64,000 nucleotides of DNA from Thalassia testudinum (GCA_037157565.1 JAZHRO010000055.1:46097001-46161000); one strand, 5' to 3'. Positions 22,394 to 33,712 are shown, counted from the stretch's first letter. Notes: generated from the letters alone by a model not told the origin. Numbers and translations are program-made.

Positions 22394-24666
22394 TGATAAA
22401 CGCCAGGTAATTATCATTCTTATGAATTAAAACAAACCTAGCTCCTAGGATTTTTCTCTGCAAATGGGTTTTTGAGCTACATTTAGGCATTAACTAGGAT
22501 AGGCATGCATTGCATTTTTTCTTGTCATTTTAATGTGTTTTTGTGAGTGTTAGGGATGAATAGATATACAGATCCCTAAAACCCTAGCACTCAAGAAGGC
22601 AAATGGTGAAGGAGGAGCTCAGGCTAGCTGGAACTCAGCTTGATCCAGCTCACCACAACTGGAATCTTTCTCACTTGGACTAAGGTTAGCATATCCTAAC
22701 TCCAATCAGCTAATCTTAGCTGAATGGCAGCTCAAGAGAGCTCATCTTAGCTCACCCTAGCTTAGGTCAGCTCAGATCCAGCTCAACTTAGTTGAGCCTA
22801 GCTCATCTCAGCTCCCACTAGTCCACAGGGAGCTCTAGCTATCTCAACTAAGTTGACTAAAGTTCACCCCAGCTCAGATATAGCTATATCTAGCTCCACT
22901 CAACTCCAGCCAGCTGAAGAAGACTTCATCCCAGCTCAGGAAGCTCAAGCCCAGCTCTTGGGGACTCAGCTTAGCTCAACTTGGTTTAGCTAAGCTACCT
23001 TAGCTATCTTAACCAGCTCAATCCTCCCTGGGGGCACTAAACCCTGCTCACCTTAGCTCCATTCAATAGAAGCTAGCTCACTTTATCTTGGCTTAGTAGC
23101 TAGCAAAGAATTAGCAAGCTAAGCCAGCTAGAGTAGCCCCATGTTGACCTCTTCAGTAGCTGCTAGTTCCACTTCAGCTCCAGATTCTTCAGATCCAGCT
23201 CCTCCCTCCAAACCCTATCTCCAACACCTCCTCCTCTACTCCACTACTAGCTAAGCTAGCTTAGCTTAGCTTAGCTTAGCTAGCATCCACCTCCTTGGCA
23301 CCAAAAACCTAGCACTAACTCCACCTACGTAACTTACCACTCCAAGTCCACTAAAGCCTACTTAAGCTAGCTCCACCTCTACTCAAAGTTGGCACCACCT
23401 GTTCACCAGCTTTCACCCCTCAACTAACCACCAAATGACACCAAAAGTTGGTGCCAAGACCAACCCTAACTACCTCCCTTTTGGCACCAACCTCAACCCC
23501 CATATCCACCCTACACATAGCCCCTCCAAGGCATCTCCACCATCCACCTCAACCCTCTTCTAGAAACCTAGAAGTTGGCGTCAACCCATGGCACCTCTCC
23601 ATGGTTGGCGCCACTTTTAGGTGTCCCTTGGCCACCCATAACTACCCCCCTTACACCCGTTAGGTGGCGCTAACTATCCTTAGCCCTAGGATCACCTAAC
23701 CACCTCCATCTTCCCATCTTAGCCCTCCATTTCAAGAGTCACCTTAACCCCTCATCCTACCCTATAAAAAGACCACTACCCACCACCATTCAAACCATCT
23801 TTGGCTAGAAAATTTCCTCTCATATTCTACCTAATTCCCACACCCAAGAGAGAAGAAGAAGAAGATTAAGGGGATATTCTGTCACTTTGGTGCCTTCCCT
23901 TCTTCCCTTCTCTCTTGTGCCCATGCTAGCCAAAGGAGGAGGTAGGCAAGGAAGACCTTTGGAGGAGGTCATGAAGGTGGTCCACGCCTCCTTGTAGGAG
24001 AACTTGAGGGTGGTGCACGCCCACCCTAGGAGGAAAGACTTGAGGTGGAGAGCATCCACTGTGGAGGAGCTTTCAAGGAAGGAGAAAAAGGAGACCCTCT
24101 TTTTAAGCCAAGAAGCAGCTAGGCTTGGAGCAAGAAGACTCCCTTCTTCACCAGATTCTACAAGAGGATTTGTGTTTCATCTATTGCTTTTATATTTTAC
24201 ATTTCTAGTAGAAGTATTCCTCTACTTGTCTTTGTAAGAGAACACAAATTCTACTTAATTAAATTGCCTTCTTTTTAATTTTTTGTTGCAATTGTTACCT
24301 TTGTTCTCGCTCTTGTTTCACTTCCACTCCTTAATTACTCCAGGCCACCAATTGCCTAGAGTAAGCTTAGGTAGTGGACATTTTCATCTCTTAAGTTTAA
24401 CCTTAGCAATTTTAGGTGTTAGCACTTTTCCGTCACAATTCGCATTTTGTCCTCATTATTTCAAAACTAAAAAAAATTATATATTTAAAATACCAAAAAG
24501 AAAGTTGAGATTTATTTTCTAAGCAAGAGTTTTAATTTCTGTAAACTTGCCTTATTGGATGACCCTGGATACTCCCTTATCTAGGAATATAAATTTGAAA
24601 GCGTATGCGATTTGGCCTGTTACGACTTAAAAATCGCTTTTACAAATCTCGCCAAACTTTGCATCA
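22394..24666 (+). repeat. TE3 3' LTR
   Basis: Starts TGATAAACGCCAG and ends TTTGCATCA, 2273 bp. It has the same AGCT-rich tract (22600-23290) with a nearly pure run of AGCTT near 23260-23283, and TATA at 23763-23772. Followed directly by the duplication CATGC (24667-24671). Confidence 0.92.
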
Positions 24667-24671
24667 CATGC
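24667..24671. repeat. TE3 target site duplication, right copy
   Basis: CATGC, matching CATGG at 11422 except for the last base. Confidence 0.8.
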
Positions 24672-25085
24672 TAGCCATCTTTTCTGACATGGTGGGAGTT
24701 GTCTTGAGGTGTTCATGGTTGATTTCTCCATTTTTGGAGATTCTTTTGAGCCTTGCCTGGCTAACTTCGAATTGATCCTTCAGAGATGCATCAAAACATA
24801 ACTGGTCTTTAGTTGGGAAAAGAGCCACTTTATGACTCAGGAGGGCATCGTCCAAGGTCACGTGGTCTCTAGTTGGGGAATTGAAGTTGATAGGGCTAAG
24901 GTGGATGCTATCTCTAAACTTCCTCCACCCACATCCGTAAAACAGATTCGCTCTTTCCTTGGGCACGTGGGTTTTTACAGAAGATTCATTAAGGATTTCT
25001 CGAAGGTTGCTCAGCCCTTGGTAACCTTCTGGCCAAAGACACACTGTTCGAATTTGATGAATCATGCCATAAGGCATTTGATTTA
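24672..25085 (+). pseudogene. TE2 reverse transcriptase, C-terminal part
   Basis: Continues the RT cut at 11426, starting LAIFSDMVG. The catalytic box reads FMVDFSIFGD where relatives read FMDDF, so one essential Asp is lost. The thumb region is open at 24832-25089 (FMTQEGIVQGHVVS, AISKLPPPTSVKQIRSF, GHVGFYRRFI). A stop after CIKT near 24800 and a frameshift near 25025 break it. Confidence 0.82.
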
Positions 25086-25643
25086 TTGAAAATGGCAGTC
25101 ACCTATTCCCTGGTATTGCAACCACCGGTTTGGATAGCCCCATCTGAGATTATGGCTAACAAATCTCATTATGCCGTCAAGGCTGTCTTGGGTCAAAAGA
25201 TTGAGAAAAGGCACTCTGTGATTTACTACACTAGCAAAACTCTGGACAAAGCCCAGAGGAACTATACCATTACTAAAAAAGAACTTCTACCTGTAGTTTT
25301 CACTTTAGAAAAATTCAGGGCTTATCTGTTAGGTTCTTGTGTCATTATCTATACTAACCACTCGGCCTTGAAACATCTCTCAGCCAAAAAGGATGCCAAA
25401 CCCCAGCTTATTCGCTGGATTTTGCTGCTTCAAGAGTTTGATCTTGAAATCAGGGATAAAGCCAGGGCACAAAATGTAGTGGCGGATCACCTCTCAAGAA
25501 TCCTAGTTAATTCTCCTCATTCGGATGTTCTGATCTCTAATACTTTTCTGGATGAAACTATCCTCATAGTCTCGAGTATCCAAACCCCCTTGTTTGCGGA
25601 TATTGTCAATTATTTGGCCATTGGTCAAATCCTTCAGGATTAG
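25086..25643 (+). pseudogene. TE2 RNase H
   Basis: 185 open codons with [29 protein letters not shown], a third block [10 protein letters not shown] and [10 protein letters not shown]. Two acidic residues are gone: the first block reads NKSHYAVK (D in relatives) and YTDH has become YTNH. Enzymatically dead. Confidence 0.82.
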
Positions 25644-26865
25644 ACCAAACAACAGTGGGATAGACTTGTGTCTGAGGCCAATTATTATTTTTGGGATGAT
25701 CCCGAACTGTACCGCATTGGTGCAGACCAAATTATTCGCTGATGCATCCCAGAAGTCGAGTTCCATAGCATACTTGAGTTCTGTCACACATCTGGACACT
25801 TTTCCAGGAAAAAGGCGGTCGCAAAAATTTTGTAATCTGGATTCTATTGGCTGTCATTATTTAAGGATGCCCAATAATTCTCTAAGTCATGCACCTGATG
25901 CCAGACACTTAGGCACATGGCTAAGAGAGATATGATGCCCCTGAACCCAATTCTTTCCGTCAAAATTTTTGACATTTGGGGCATTGACTTTATGGGACCC
26001 TTCCCTCCTTCATTTGGACACCAGTATATTCTGGTTGCTATTGATTACATGTCCAAGTGGATTGAGGCAATTCCCACCTGGACTAATGACCACAAGGTGG
26101 TCATCGATTTTGTGAAGAGAAATATCTTCAATCGGTTCGAGGTTCTTAAGGCAATTATCAGTGATTGTGCACACATTTTACTCATGCCTAGTTTCGAAAT
26201 TTACTGGGGAAATACGGGGTGAGCCATCAAATTTCCACACCTTACCACCCTTAGACGAACGGACAGGCCGAGGTCTCCAATCGGGAGATCAAGAACATTT
26301 TACAGAAAATCGTCAGATTTGATAGGAAGGACTAGACCCAAAAGATAGATGATGCTCTTTGGGCTTACCGTACAGTGTACAAAATGCTTATTGGTTTGTC
26401 TCCGTTTCGTCTGGAATTTGGAAAGGCATGTCACTTACCCATAGAGCTTGAACACCGGGCATTTTGGGCCATCAAGAAATGTCATGTGGACCTTGAGTTG
26501 GCCGAGAAAACCAAGAAACTCCAACTATCTGAGTTGGAGGAGCTTCGAAATGATGCTTATGAAAATGCCAGAATCTATAAGGCACGGACCAAAGCTCTCC
26601 ATGACTAGATGATTTCACATAAGAGCTTTTAGCCGAATTAGAAGGTATGGCTTTTCGATTCTTCATTAAAGCTTTTCCCTAGTAAACTCAGGTCTAAGTG
26701 GGGTGGCCCATTTGTTATTGAGCAGATTTTCCATAATAGGGCCGTCAATATCTCTAACCCAAAGACGGGTACTATTTTGAAGGTCAATGGACAACATCTC
26801 AAACCCTTTATTGACCATGTGCTCCATGAACCCGTCTCGGACAAGGTTGCTCTTACCTTGCCATA
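25644..26865 (+). pseudogene. TE2 integrase (broken)
   Basis: Zinc-binding His and Cys are recognisable around 25785-25915 but interrupted by stops. The core is open at 25917-26222 (WGIDFMGPF, then ISDCAHI for ISDGGSHF, two changes beside the second Asp). The Glu region is in another frame (NGQAEVSN, about 26258). The C-terminal third has LSPFRLEFGKACHLP and a GPF-type module (KWGGPFVIEQIF, about 26700) and ends at 26865. Confidence 0.82.
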
Positions 26866-28224
26866 ACCACCACGGGCTGATCATTGCCCAGCTGAAAGTA
26901 CTAAACTCAACACATGTAAAGATTGTTCCAAGCTGACTAGAGTCTCACGGAAACCAGGTGCTATTCTTCCACTTCTACTCTCCTACATGCTTTCATTTTT
27001 TTTCACAATGAGGACATTGCAATACCTAAGCATGGGGGGTGGACATATTTTATAACCATTTTGTTAGCTGTAACAGTGATTTCCTATTATTTGATTCTTG
27101 TTAAAAAAAAATTGAAAATTTGAAAAAAAAAAAAATAGAATCAGGAGACGAGAACTTAAGCATTAGGAGTTGTAAACTTTAGGAATTGATACTTTGAGAC
27201 CTGAATACTCAGACTCTTCAGGTCTTCGAGCTTAATTAGCCTGGGTGTCCAGTCGAATGTGGACTTAGTCTTGAGTCCTCCCTAATTAAAATTTATTTTA
27301 ATTTGGTAAATAATTTAGGATGATAAGTATGCGACTTATCAACCCACACTCAGATTTGGGGGGACTTTAAGCCTAAGCATGTACACACATTTTTTGCACT
27401 GACTCACTTTCCAACGATTTTTACGGAAATTGGGTAGCTAATGGACTGAATTGGGTGGTATGGCTGGCAAATTATCGGTGGTAATAGCTTATCGATCGGT
27501 TGTCTAGAGCCTGCCACAGGACCATTTTCATTATACTGCCTTTAGGTAAATCATAGATCACGAAAGCCACCTACTTAAAAAAAATAGAAAAAGGAGAAAA
27601 TTAAAAAAAAAAACAAACCACACTTCACCGCATGGGTATGGCTGGCAAGTTGTTGGTGGTAATAGCTCATCGGCCAGTTGTCCAGAATCCAGCCTAAAAA
27701 AAAATGTACAATAATTCTCAAAACACTTAGGGAAGAAGCGAGGAAGTAGAATAATCCAGGGAAATATATACTGTGTTTGCCCTTATGTTGACCCCATATA
27801 GAAGAAAGTAGAGAGAAAGCTACCGATCATAAAGACAAACCTTTAGGTAAGGTCACCTAGGGTTGTAGAAATCTGAAGTCTGTTTTAACGGTCGTCTAGT
27901 GAGTTTTTCATTATTTTCACAAGATCTTAGCACTTAGAGTCCTTTTCAAGTCTTGGGCCGGTCGGGTAGTCGTAAAAGGTTATTCCGTAACTCCTAAACT
28001 CCAAAGTACAAAAAGAAATTACAAAAGAAGAAAAACAAGAAAAAAAATTTATCTTCTCTTCCCAAATAGGGCGAGGGCTTGGATGGTCTGCATTTTGGCA
28101 GGAACCCGGGCACTATTAAGTTTTTGTAATTAGGTCTTGGGGTTAAGATTTTCTAAAGCAATCAATCAATTTTGCCTAAATACTCGAACCCTGATTCTAC
28201 TTTTATACATAGCATTTAGGTTAA
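26866..28224 (+). other. TE2 3' noncoding region
   Basis: No gene. Holds the GAGGACATTGCA / GCATGGGGGG block (27006-27039) and two copies of a TATGGCTGGCAA ... GGTGGTAATAGC ... GGTTGTC module (about 27462-27520 and 27636-27690). The same module occurs inverted in TE6 (about 42000-42060). Poly-A-like runs occur at 27105-27135 and 27600-27615. Confidence 0.75.
27006..27039 (+). other. Conserved post-pol block, TE2 copy
   Basis: CAATGAGGACATTGCA, 8 bases, then GCATGGGGGG, 140 bases after integrase. Confidence 0.78.
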
Positions 28225-28261
28225 TTTTGCTAGGGACTACCAAAAAGTAAGCATGCGGGTA
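28225..28261 (+). promoter_or_regulatory. TE2 hairpin and polypurine tract
   Basis: TTTTGCTAG, GGA, CTACCAAAA (one mismatch in the 9-bp arms), then AGTAAGCATGCGGG and the 3' LTR at 28262. Confidence 0.78.
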
Positions 28262-29811
28262 TGATGAACACACATAAATTCATGATAAATTACTTATTTA
28301 TGATAGTTCCTAGGCATAGCATTGCATATCATGTTATAAATATTGCATAACATCCATTGCATGGCATTTAGGATAGTTGTATGTTCTGTATATTAATTCC
28401 ATCCTTTTATATGGCTAGGGGGCAATGCGACATCCATATGAGTTTCGCATGGAAAATTCAACCGTACGGATGGATTTGGAGCGACGATCGCAGTTCGGCA
28501 TTGTGGGAATCATCTCGATCTGAGCACTGTGGCACCCTCTACAACAAGAAGAAAATGGACGGCCCAGATGGTGCCACGTGGCATCATCCACACTACCCAC
28601 CATCGGCCAACAGCCACCGCCCACTGCCTTCATCATTCGCGCCCTTGAATCCTAGCTGTTGGGAAGTGTCTGCACCAAACTCTCCTCGCGACACAAAGGT
28701 CGACGTGGTGCATTGGTTGACGCAGTTGTTCACAAGGAAGAGGCACGAGTTCGAATCCCCATAGCCCCCTCCCAATCTCAAATTAGTAGCAGCAGCAGTG
28801 GTAGTGCAACGCATGCATGCAAGTGCATGCCAGTGCATGACAATGCGCACACAGCAAGTCGCTGTGCGATCAGTACGTGTGATGGGCGGCAGCGCAATGC
28901 AGGTGCAAGTGCAGTTGGGTCCAGCTTTTAGAGACAGCTGGGCTGACTTGTAGCGATGCTCACAGGCATCGCTACTTCATTGTAAGCCAGCAGAGCTAGA
29001 TAAAGGCATGAGTATATGTGAGCTATCTACAACAACATTTACAGCGACTGTCTAGAGGTCACTAAACGTCCTTTATCCATTTTTAGCCTCTTCTCCTCCA
29101 CTATAAAAGGACCTGCACCCCCTCCCTTCCAAGCCATCTCTACCTACTCTACTCCCACCTACTCCCAAGCTCTAGTAAGCCTACCAACTGTCGCTTAGAG
29201 CTTGTTCTCATGCTCTCAAGGCTCCTATTAGTGTAGCAAACCTTTGTCCCACCAAATATTCCTCCAAATTCCCATCCCCCTTCATAGGTCGCCTTGGAGC
29301 CATCTTCCCACCTCCATTCTGGTAGCAGATCATCTCCGTCTTCTCACCTCCATTCTTGAGCGACGTCGAAGCTTTCCTCAACACGATGTCCTCCTGCATC
29401 TCACCTTCATCATCCCACTCCTCACCTCCTTCGTCTAAGCTTCTACCAGGCACCGATGTCTCGTCGAACAGTCGATTCGAGAGATTTGTCTCACCTCCCT
29501 CTCTTTTTATGCTTTTATAGTTCATTGTAATCGACATTTGATTGGTATATATATCATATTTGTTCCATTTCTATCTTTTGATTCATTCTGGTTGTCTTTT
29601 ATTTCAAGACAAAAAAAAATCAAAACCCTAAATTACCAAAAAGAAACAAAATGAAGTGCGGTTTTCATGTAATGTAAACATTGCCTCCCTGTGTTTGACC
29701 CGGGACTCCCTTCGAGTTTCGGTATAAATTTTATCTGATTGGAGTGTTTTGCAACTATGATGACGGGTTACTTGTAACCTCGATTTCTAACATGCAAAAC
29801 ATGCCTGACCA
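28262..29811 (+). repeat. TE2 3' LTR (1550 bp)
   Basis: Starts TGATGAACACAC and ends about GCCTGACCA. U3 carries an imperfect 22-bp palindrome around a CACGTG G-box (28567-28588) and CATGCATG repeats (about 28810-28840). TATA is at 29101-29110. The U5 block TTGCCTCCCTGTG ... TATAAATTTTATC spans about 29680-29735. The sequence is collinear with the solo LTR at 52039-53615. Confidence 0.88.
29101..29110 (+). promoter_or_regulatory. TATA box of TE2 3' LTR
   Basis: CTATAAAAGG in the context TCCTCCA...ACCTGCACCCCC, equal to 52914-52923 in the solo LTR. Confidence 0.7.
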
Positions 29812-29829
29812 GACCTCTAAATCGTTGTA

Positions 29830-31091
29830 TACCCCATCTAAAGTACCCAAGTCCACTAATTACAGCTGAATCAAGATTGACTTGGGCATAATGATTTCTA
29901 AATAAAAATCAACCCATTCGGGGTGTGGTTGAGGGATGAGGCTATTGATTGAATCTTTTATTAAATGAGGACTCAAATCTTCCAAGTTAGCCCCAACCGA
30001 ATCAAAATCTTTAATGATCGGCTATCAAATAGTTAATCATGCTCCTCGAGCCCAATTGTCTCACTAAACTCCTTTTCATTAAGTTCAAGTGAGACTTCAC
30101 CAAAAGATTCTTCACCCTTAGAGTCAAAGAATTCATGATCCTCATCTATATATATCTCAAAATCGATTGTCATTTCCTGGTTCAAAGAGACATATTTTTC
30201 CTCACTCCCTGGCTTTGGGATCTCGGGTGAGAAGCTCAATTCATCCTCAAAGGGTTGCTTTAGATTAACCTAGTCCTCTCCAATCTCAGCATATCTATCC
30301 CCCTCGACATGCGCCTAAGGGGGTTCAGACATTGGCTCTCCTGAAGGGGGTTCATCTTGAGAATCATCCCAAGATTTTACTAGGGCAACCACAAATTTCA
30401 TCGTCAACCTCAAAAATATCCCAAGAGGAAACTCACCCAGGCCGCTATCCCTAACACTTTGGAGCAAATCCAGTAAAGAGCTATTCAGCTTATCAATCTT
30501 TTTTATCATAGGCTTCATTGCTTCAGTGCATGGTGTTGGCTGAGCTTCTAAAGATTGTATAATGTTCCTCAAATTAGCCAACACCCTATCCTAGATCTAG
30601 TTCACCTGAACCAACTGGTTCGGTTCAGGTTTGGGTGGGTTCGGGTTAAATCCAGGGGAGTCAAGATATCGAGGTTCTCGGGTCCCTCCCTAATAGTAAG
30701 TCATTTTAGGTTGTTCAGAGAATGATGATGACCTATTTTCAATGGAATACTGGGGAGGGTAGGTGTTATAATCAACATATCCTTCCTGATTGTAGACTGG
30801 GTTGGTTTTGTCATCAGAGGATGGAGATCCGTAATCATTATAGGTTTGGGAAGGATAGCAATCATAGTCTTGTTGTCCAGGGTTAGGCCCTAGACACTGA
30901 GGTCCAGATTCCAACCCCCAATCAAAGTTATCCCGGCTAGTGGATGGGTAATTACAAGTCATGTCGAGATAGCAATCATCTTGGGGATAAGTGGTGGTAG
31001 GAGGGTAGGATTGGAAATGTGTGAAAGATGTGGATGGATACATGGCGAAGTAAGGAGGGAAATCAGAAGAAAAAGGAGCCCTGCAATACAA
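29830..31091 (-). pseudogene. TE4 Tyr/Pro-rich and acidic protein of unknown function (broken, truncated)
   Basis: Opens at 31091 with a Tyr/Pro/Ser-rich stretch (SYPPTTTYPQDDCYLD, NPGQQDYDCYPSQTYNDYGS), then a possible coiled coil (LANLRNIIQSLEAQ, 30315-30584), the block MKFVVALVKSWDDSQDEPP, and an acidic tail (DFEIYIDEDHEFFDSKGEE, 30033-30239). Stops lie between the three open stretches. I do not recognise the family: no gag core, zinc knuckle, protease or polymerase motif is seen. The order and blocks match TE6 (43058-44385). It occupies the gag position and might be a gag replacement or RNA-binding accessory protein; this is only inference. Confidence 0.6.
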
Positions 31092-32273
31092 ACAATCAAT
31101 CCTATCCTTAGGTGGGTTAGCCTAAAGACCTGTAGACTCCCAGGACCCGTCTTGAGATTATAAATGATTTGGTCTACTTTTATCCATCAATTCAACCAGT
31201 TAGAATAAGGGAATGGGGACAAGGTTCTTCCTTTGGCTTACCCCTTCGGTTCCTAGTCAACCACCTAGCCACGGTCATTTGACGCTACTCCCCTAGCTAG
31301 ACATCAGATGGACCAGTAGAAGTAGATTAAGCGTAAAGAATCTAGGTATGAGGCCAGAAGAGCAAATCAATCCTTAAGGCCAATGTCTACTCAGTTTTAG
31401 TTAGGCTTGGGATGATCGTGCTCTTGGAATGTGATGGGCCCTTTAAATGGGTTGTGCCCTTAATGATCAGTTAAAATGTATGTGTGTGCACAACCAGGGT
31501 TTTCAAACAAGGTTATTTGATGATGTGTCTTTTAAGGTTTAAGCTTGTTTAGTAGCTTTTAGGGTTTAATTCTTAGGTTGGTTCAATCAAGGTTTAGTAG
31601 AACACTCCATGTTTTGAGAACATGGGTGATGATATGTTCCTTTAAAAATAAAAAATGTTGTGGAGTGCCTGGTTCAGCCCTAAGAATCAACTCTAAGTGA
31701 CAAGCTACTTGATAGATCTGTTTTAGATTGAGTGGTGTGGCCCAAATAGTTCAAGCAATTGGCCTATTGTAGCACTTGATTAAGGACATAAAAAGTCTTA
31801 ACCTAATCAGATTTCTACTCACTTATTTGTGTGTTGAGTTGTGTACCAGGTCTACTGGTCAGATCCCAGTTAAGTGATAGAATCGATGTAATTATGCACC
31901 TTAGGGTGAGAAGTTGTGGGTGCTAAGTGTGTAGCTTTCAGAAAATCTCATAAGAGAAGAGTATATTTTTTTCTTCTTTTTTATATATGTGGGGGTGAGA
32001 TGAGTCGAAGTTGTAAACAAACAACCAAATCTATCCTATGGTTTATAAAAAGCACCTAAGTTGATTTGGGTTTGAGTTATTAGTGCGGTGAAATGAACTA
32101 GTGGGTGGGGAAGTGGGGGCACTTACGAAGCACTCTACCTGCACTTTACTACAGTCTACAGCACTTGGATCTCCATGCTAGGGTACCTGCAACATAATAG
32201 ATCAGAGATAAGCAGGGTTAGTGCTATGTAAATTCAAAGAAGCATAGAAAATAATAAAGTAAATTCCGTTGCC
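31092..32273 (-). other. TE4 leader
   Basis: About 1.2 kb without a gene. Homologous to the TE6 leader (44386-45564), including GGTTCTTCCTTTGGCTT near 31222 and TAGCTAGACATCAGATGGAC near 31298. Two short acceptor/donor-like signals are present but no intron is supported. Confidence 0.65.
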
Positions 32274-32291
32274 TCCCCAGCAACGATCCCA
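32274..32291 (-). promoter_or_regulatory. TE4 primer binding site (degenerate tRNA-Asp type)
   Basis: Plus-strand TCCCCAGCAACGATCCCA matches 14 of 18 bases of the tRNA-Asp 3' end. It lies 3 bases from the LTR. Confidence 0.75.
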
Positions 32292-33216
32292 AAATGATGG
32301 CAGGCATTTTATGTGTTTGAAATCGGGGTTACGAGTAACTTATCGTCTTAATTGAAAAGCTCGTGATAAAATATTATTTATACCAAAACTCCAAGGGAGT
32401 CCCAGGTCGATCACTAGGAGGCGACGTTTACTTTAATTTAAAATCGCTCTTTGATTTGTTTCTTTTTGGTGTTTTAGGGTTCTGCTATTATTTTTTGTTT
32501 TTGAAATAAAAAGACAAGCAATCATAAGAGAGAGATGGAATCAAATATGATATATTGAATGAATGTCTATTACAATAATCTACGAAAGCATAAAAGGAGA
32601 GGGAGGTGAGAAGAAATCTTCTGAATCAGCCATTCGGTTAAACGACAACACCTGGTGGAAGCTCGGACGAAGGAGGTAAGGAGCAGGACGATGGAGGTGA
32701 GATGCAGGAGGAAGACAGGTAGAGGAAAGCTTTAGCATGGCTTCGGAATGGAGTTGAGAATGTGGAGATGATCTGCTACCAAAATGGAGGTGGGAGGACG
32801 GCTCTAAGGCGACCTATGAATGGGGATGGGAAGATGGAGGAATATTTGGTGAGGCAGAGGTTCACTACAGTAATAGAAGCCTTGGGAGCTTGAGAGCAAG
32901 CTCTAATAGAGTGTTGGTAGGCTTGATAGAGCTTAGGAGTAGGTGGGAGTAGAGTAGGTAGAGATACTTTGTCAAGGGGGGTGTGTAGGCCTTTATATAG
33001 TGGATGAGAAGAAGAGAATCCCACGCACAGACATTCAACGGTAGCTACAAGTGTCACTAAAGGCTGCTCAAGCTGTCGCTGAACATCCTCGCCTCTTCAT
33101 TGCCTTGGTTGGCACATGCACTGCACAGGCCATTTAGTGATAGCTACAAGTTTCACTAGTGGCTCGCATAAGTGTTGCTGAAGATCCACCCTCGTGCGTG
33201 GCACGCACGCACGCAG

Positions 33217-33712
33217 CAGCTGGTGTAAGGTTGAAAGGGTGAGGGCCATTGGATGCACATCGGAGGGTTCTGATTGCGTGGTTGAGGATCACGCATCCAA
33301 TCCTTGTGTGCCAGCTTCATTCAAAATGCATGGTCATTGCTCCTGCAGGCAGCTGTTGGATCCTTCAGATCAAACTGCCTACATGCCTCATCAAGGCTGC
33401 CCAATCAAGATTGTGCGGTCTTGATCCAAATTAGATATGCGTCTCTAAAATAAGGAAGCACGTGCAGCTGGTGTAAGGTTGAAAGGGTGAGGGCCATTGG
33501 ATGCACATCGGAGGGTTCTGATTGCGTGGCTGAGGATCACGCATCCAATCCTTGTGTGCCAGCTTCATTCAAAATGCATGGTCATTGCTCCTGCAGGCAG
33601 CTGTTGGATCCTTCAGATCAAACTGCCTACATGCCTCATCAAGGCTGCCCGATCAAGATTGTGCGGTCTTGATCCAAATTAGATATGCGTCTCTAAAATA
33701 AGGAAGCATGTG
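33217..33712. repeat. 248-bp tandem duplication in TE4 LTR
   Basis: 33217-33464 and 33465-33712 are nearly identical; differences seen include GTTGAGG/GCTGAGG, CCAATC/CGATC and CACGTG/CATGTG at the unit end. Because only a few bases differ, the duplication is younger than the element. The short frames that repeat inside it are not genes. Confidence 0.92.

Larger units (their letters stand above)
11427..24666 (+). mobile_element. TE3: complete Athila-like LTR retrotransposon, 13.2 kb
   Basis: Two LTRs of 2261 and 2273 bp (11427-13687, 22394-24666) flank a tRNA-Asp-type primer site, leader, gag, protease, RT-RNase H, integrase and a 1.6-kb 3' noncoding region ending in a polypurine tract. It interrupts TE2 RT and has a near-perfect CATGC duplication. 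By eye the LTRs differ at roughly one in ten positions in their first 115 bases, so the insertion is old. It belongs to the TE1 family. No env-like gene and no second RNase H domain is visible after integrase. Confidence 0.93.
24667..29811 (+). mobile_element. TE2 right piece (RT end to 3' LTR)
   Basis: Continuation of TE2 after the TE3 insertion: end of RT, RNase H, integrase, 1.4-kb 3' region, hairpin and polypurine tract, and a 1550-bp 3' LTR. The right LTR end lies against TE4 coding-region sequence, so TE2 is inserted in TE4. A duplication would be GACCT (29812-29816), but its partner is outside the window. Confidence 0.9.

Noticed and set aside
33194..33682. Repeated 61-76 codon frames
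   Set aside because: Produced by the 248-bp tandem duplication inside an LTR; not genes.
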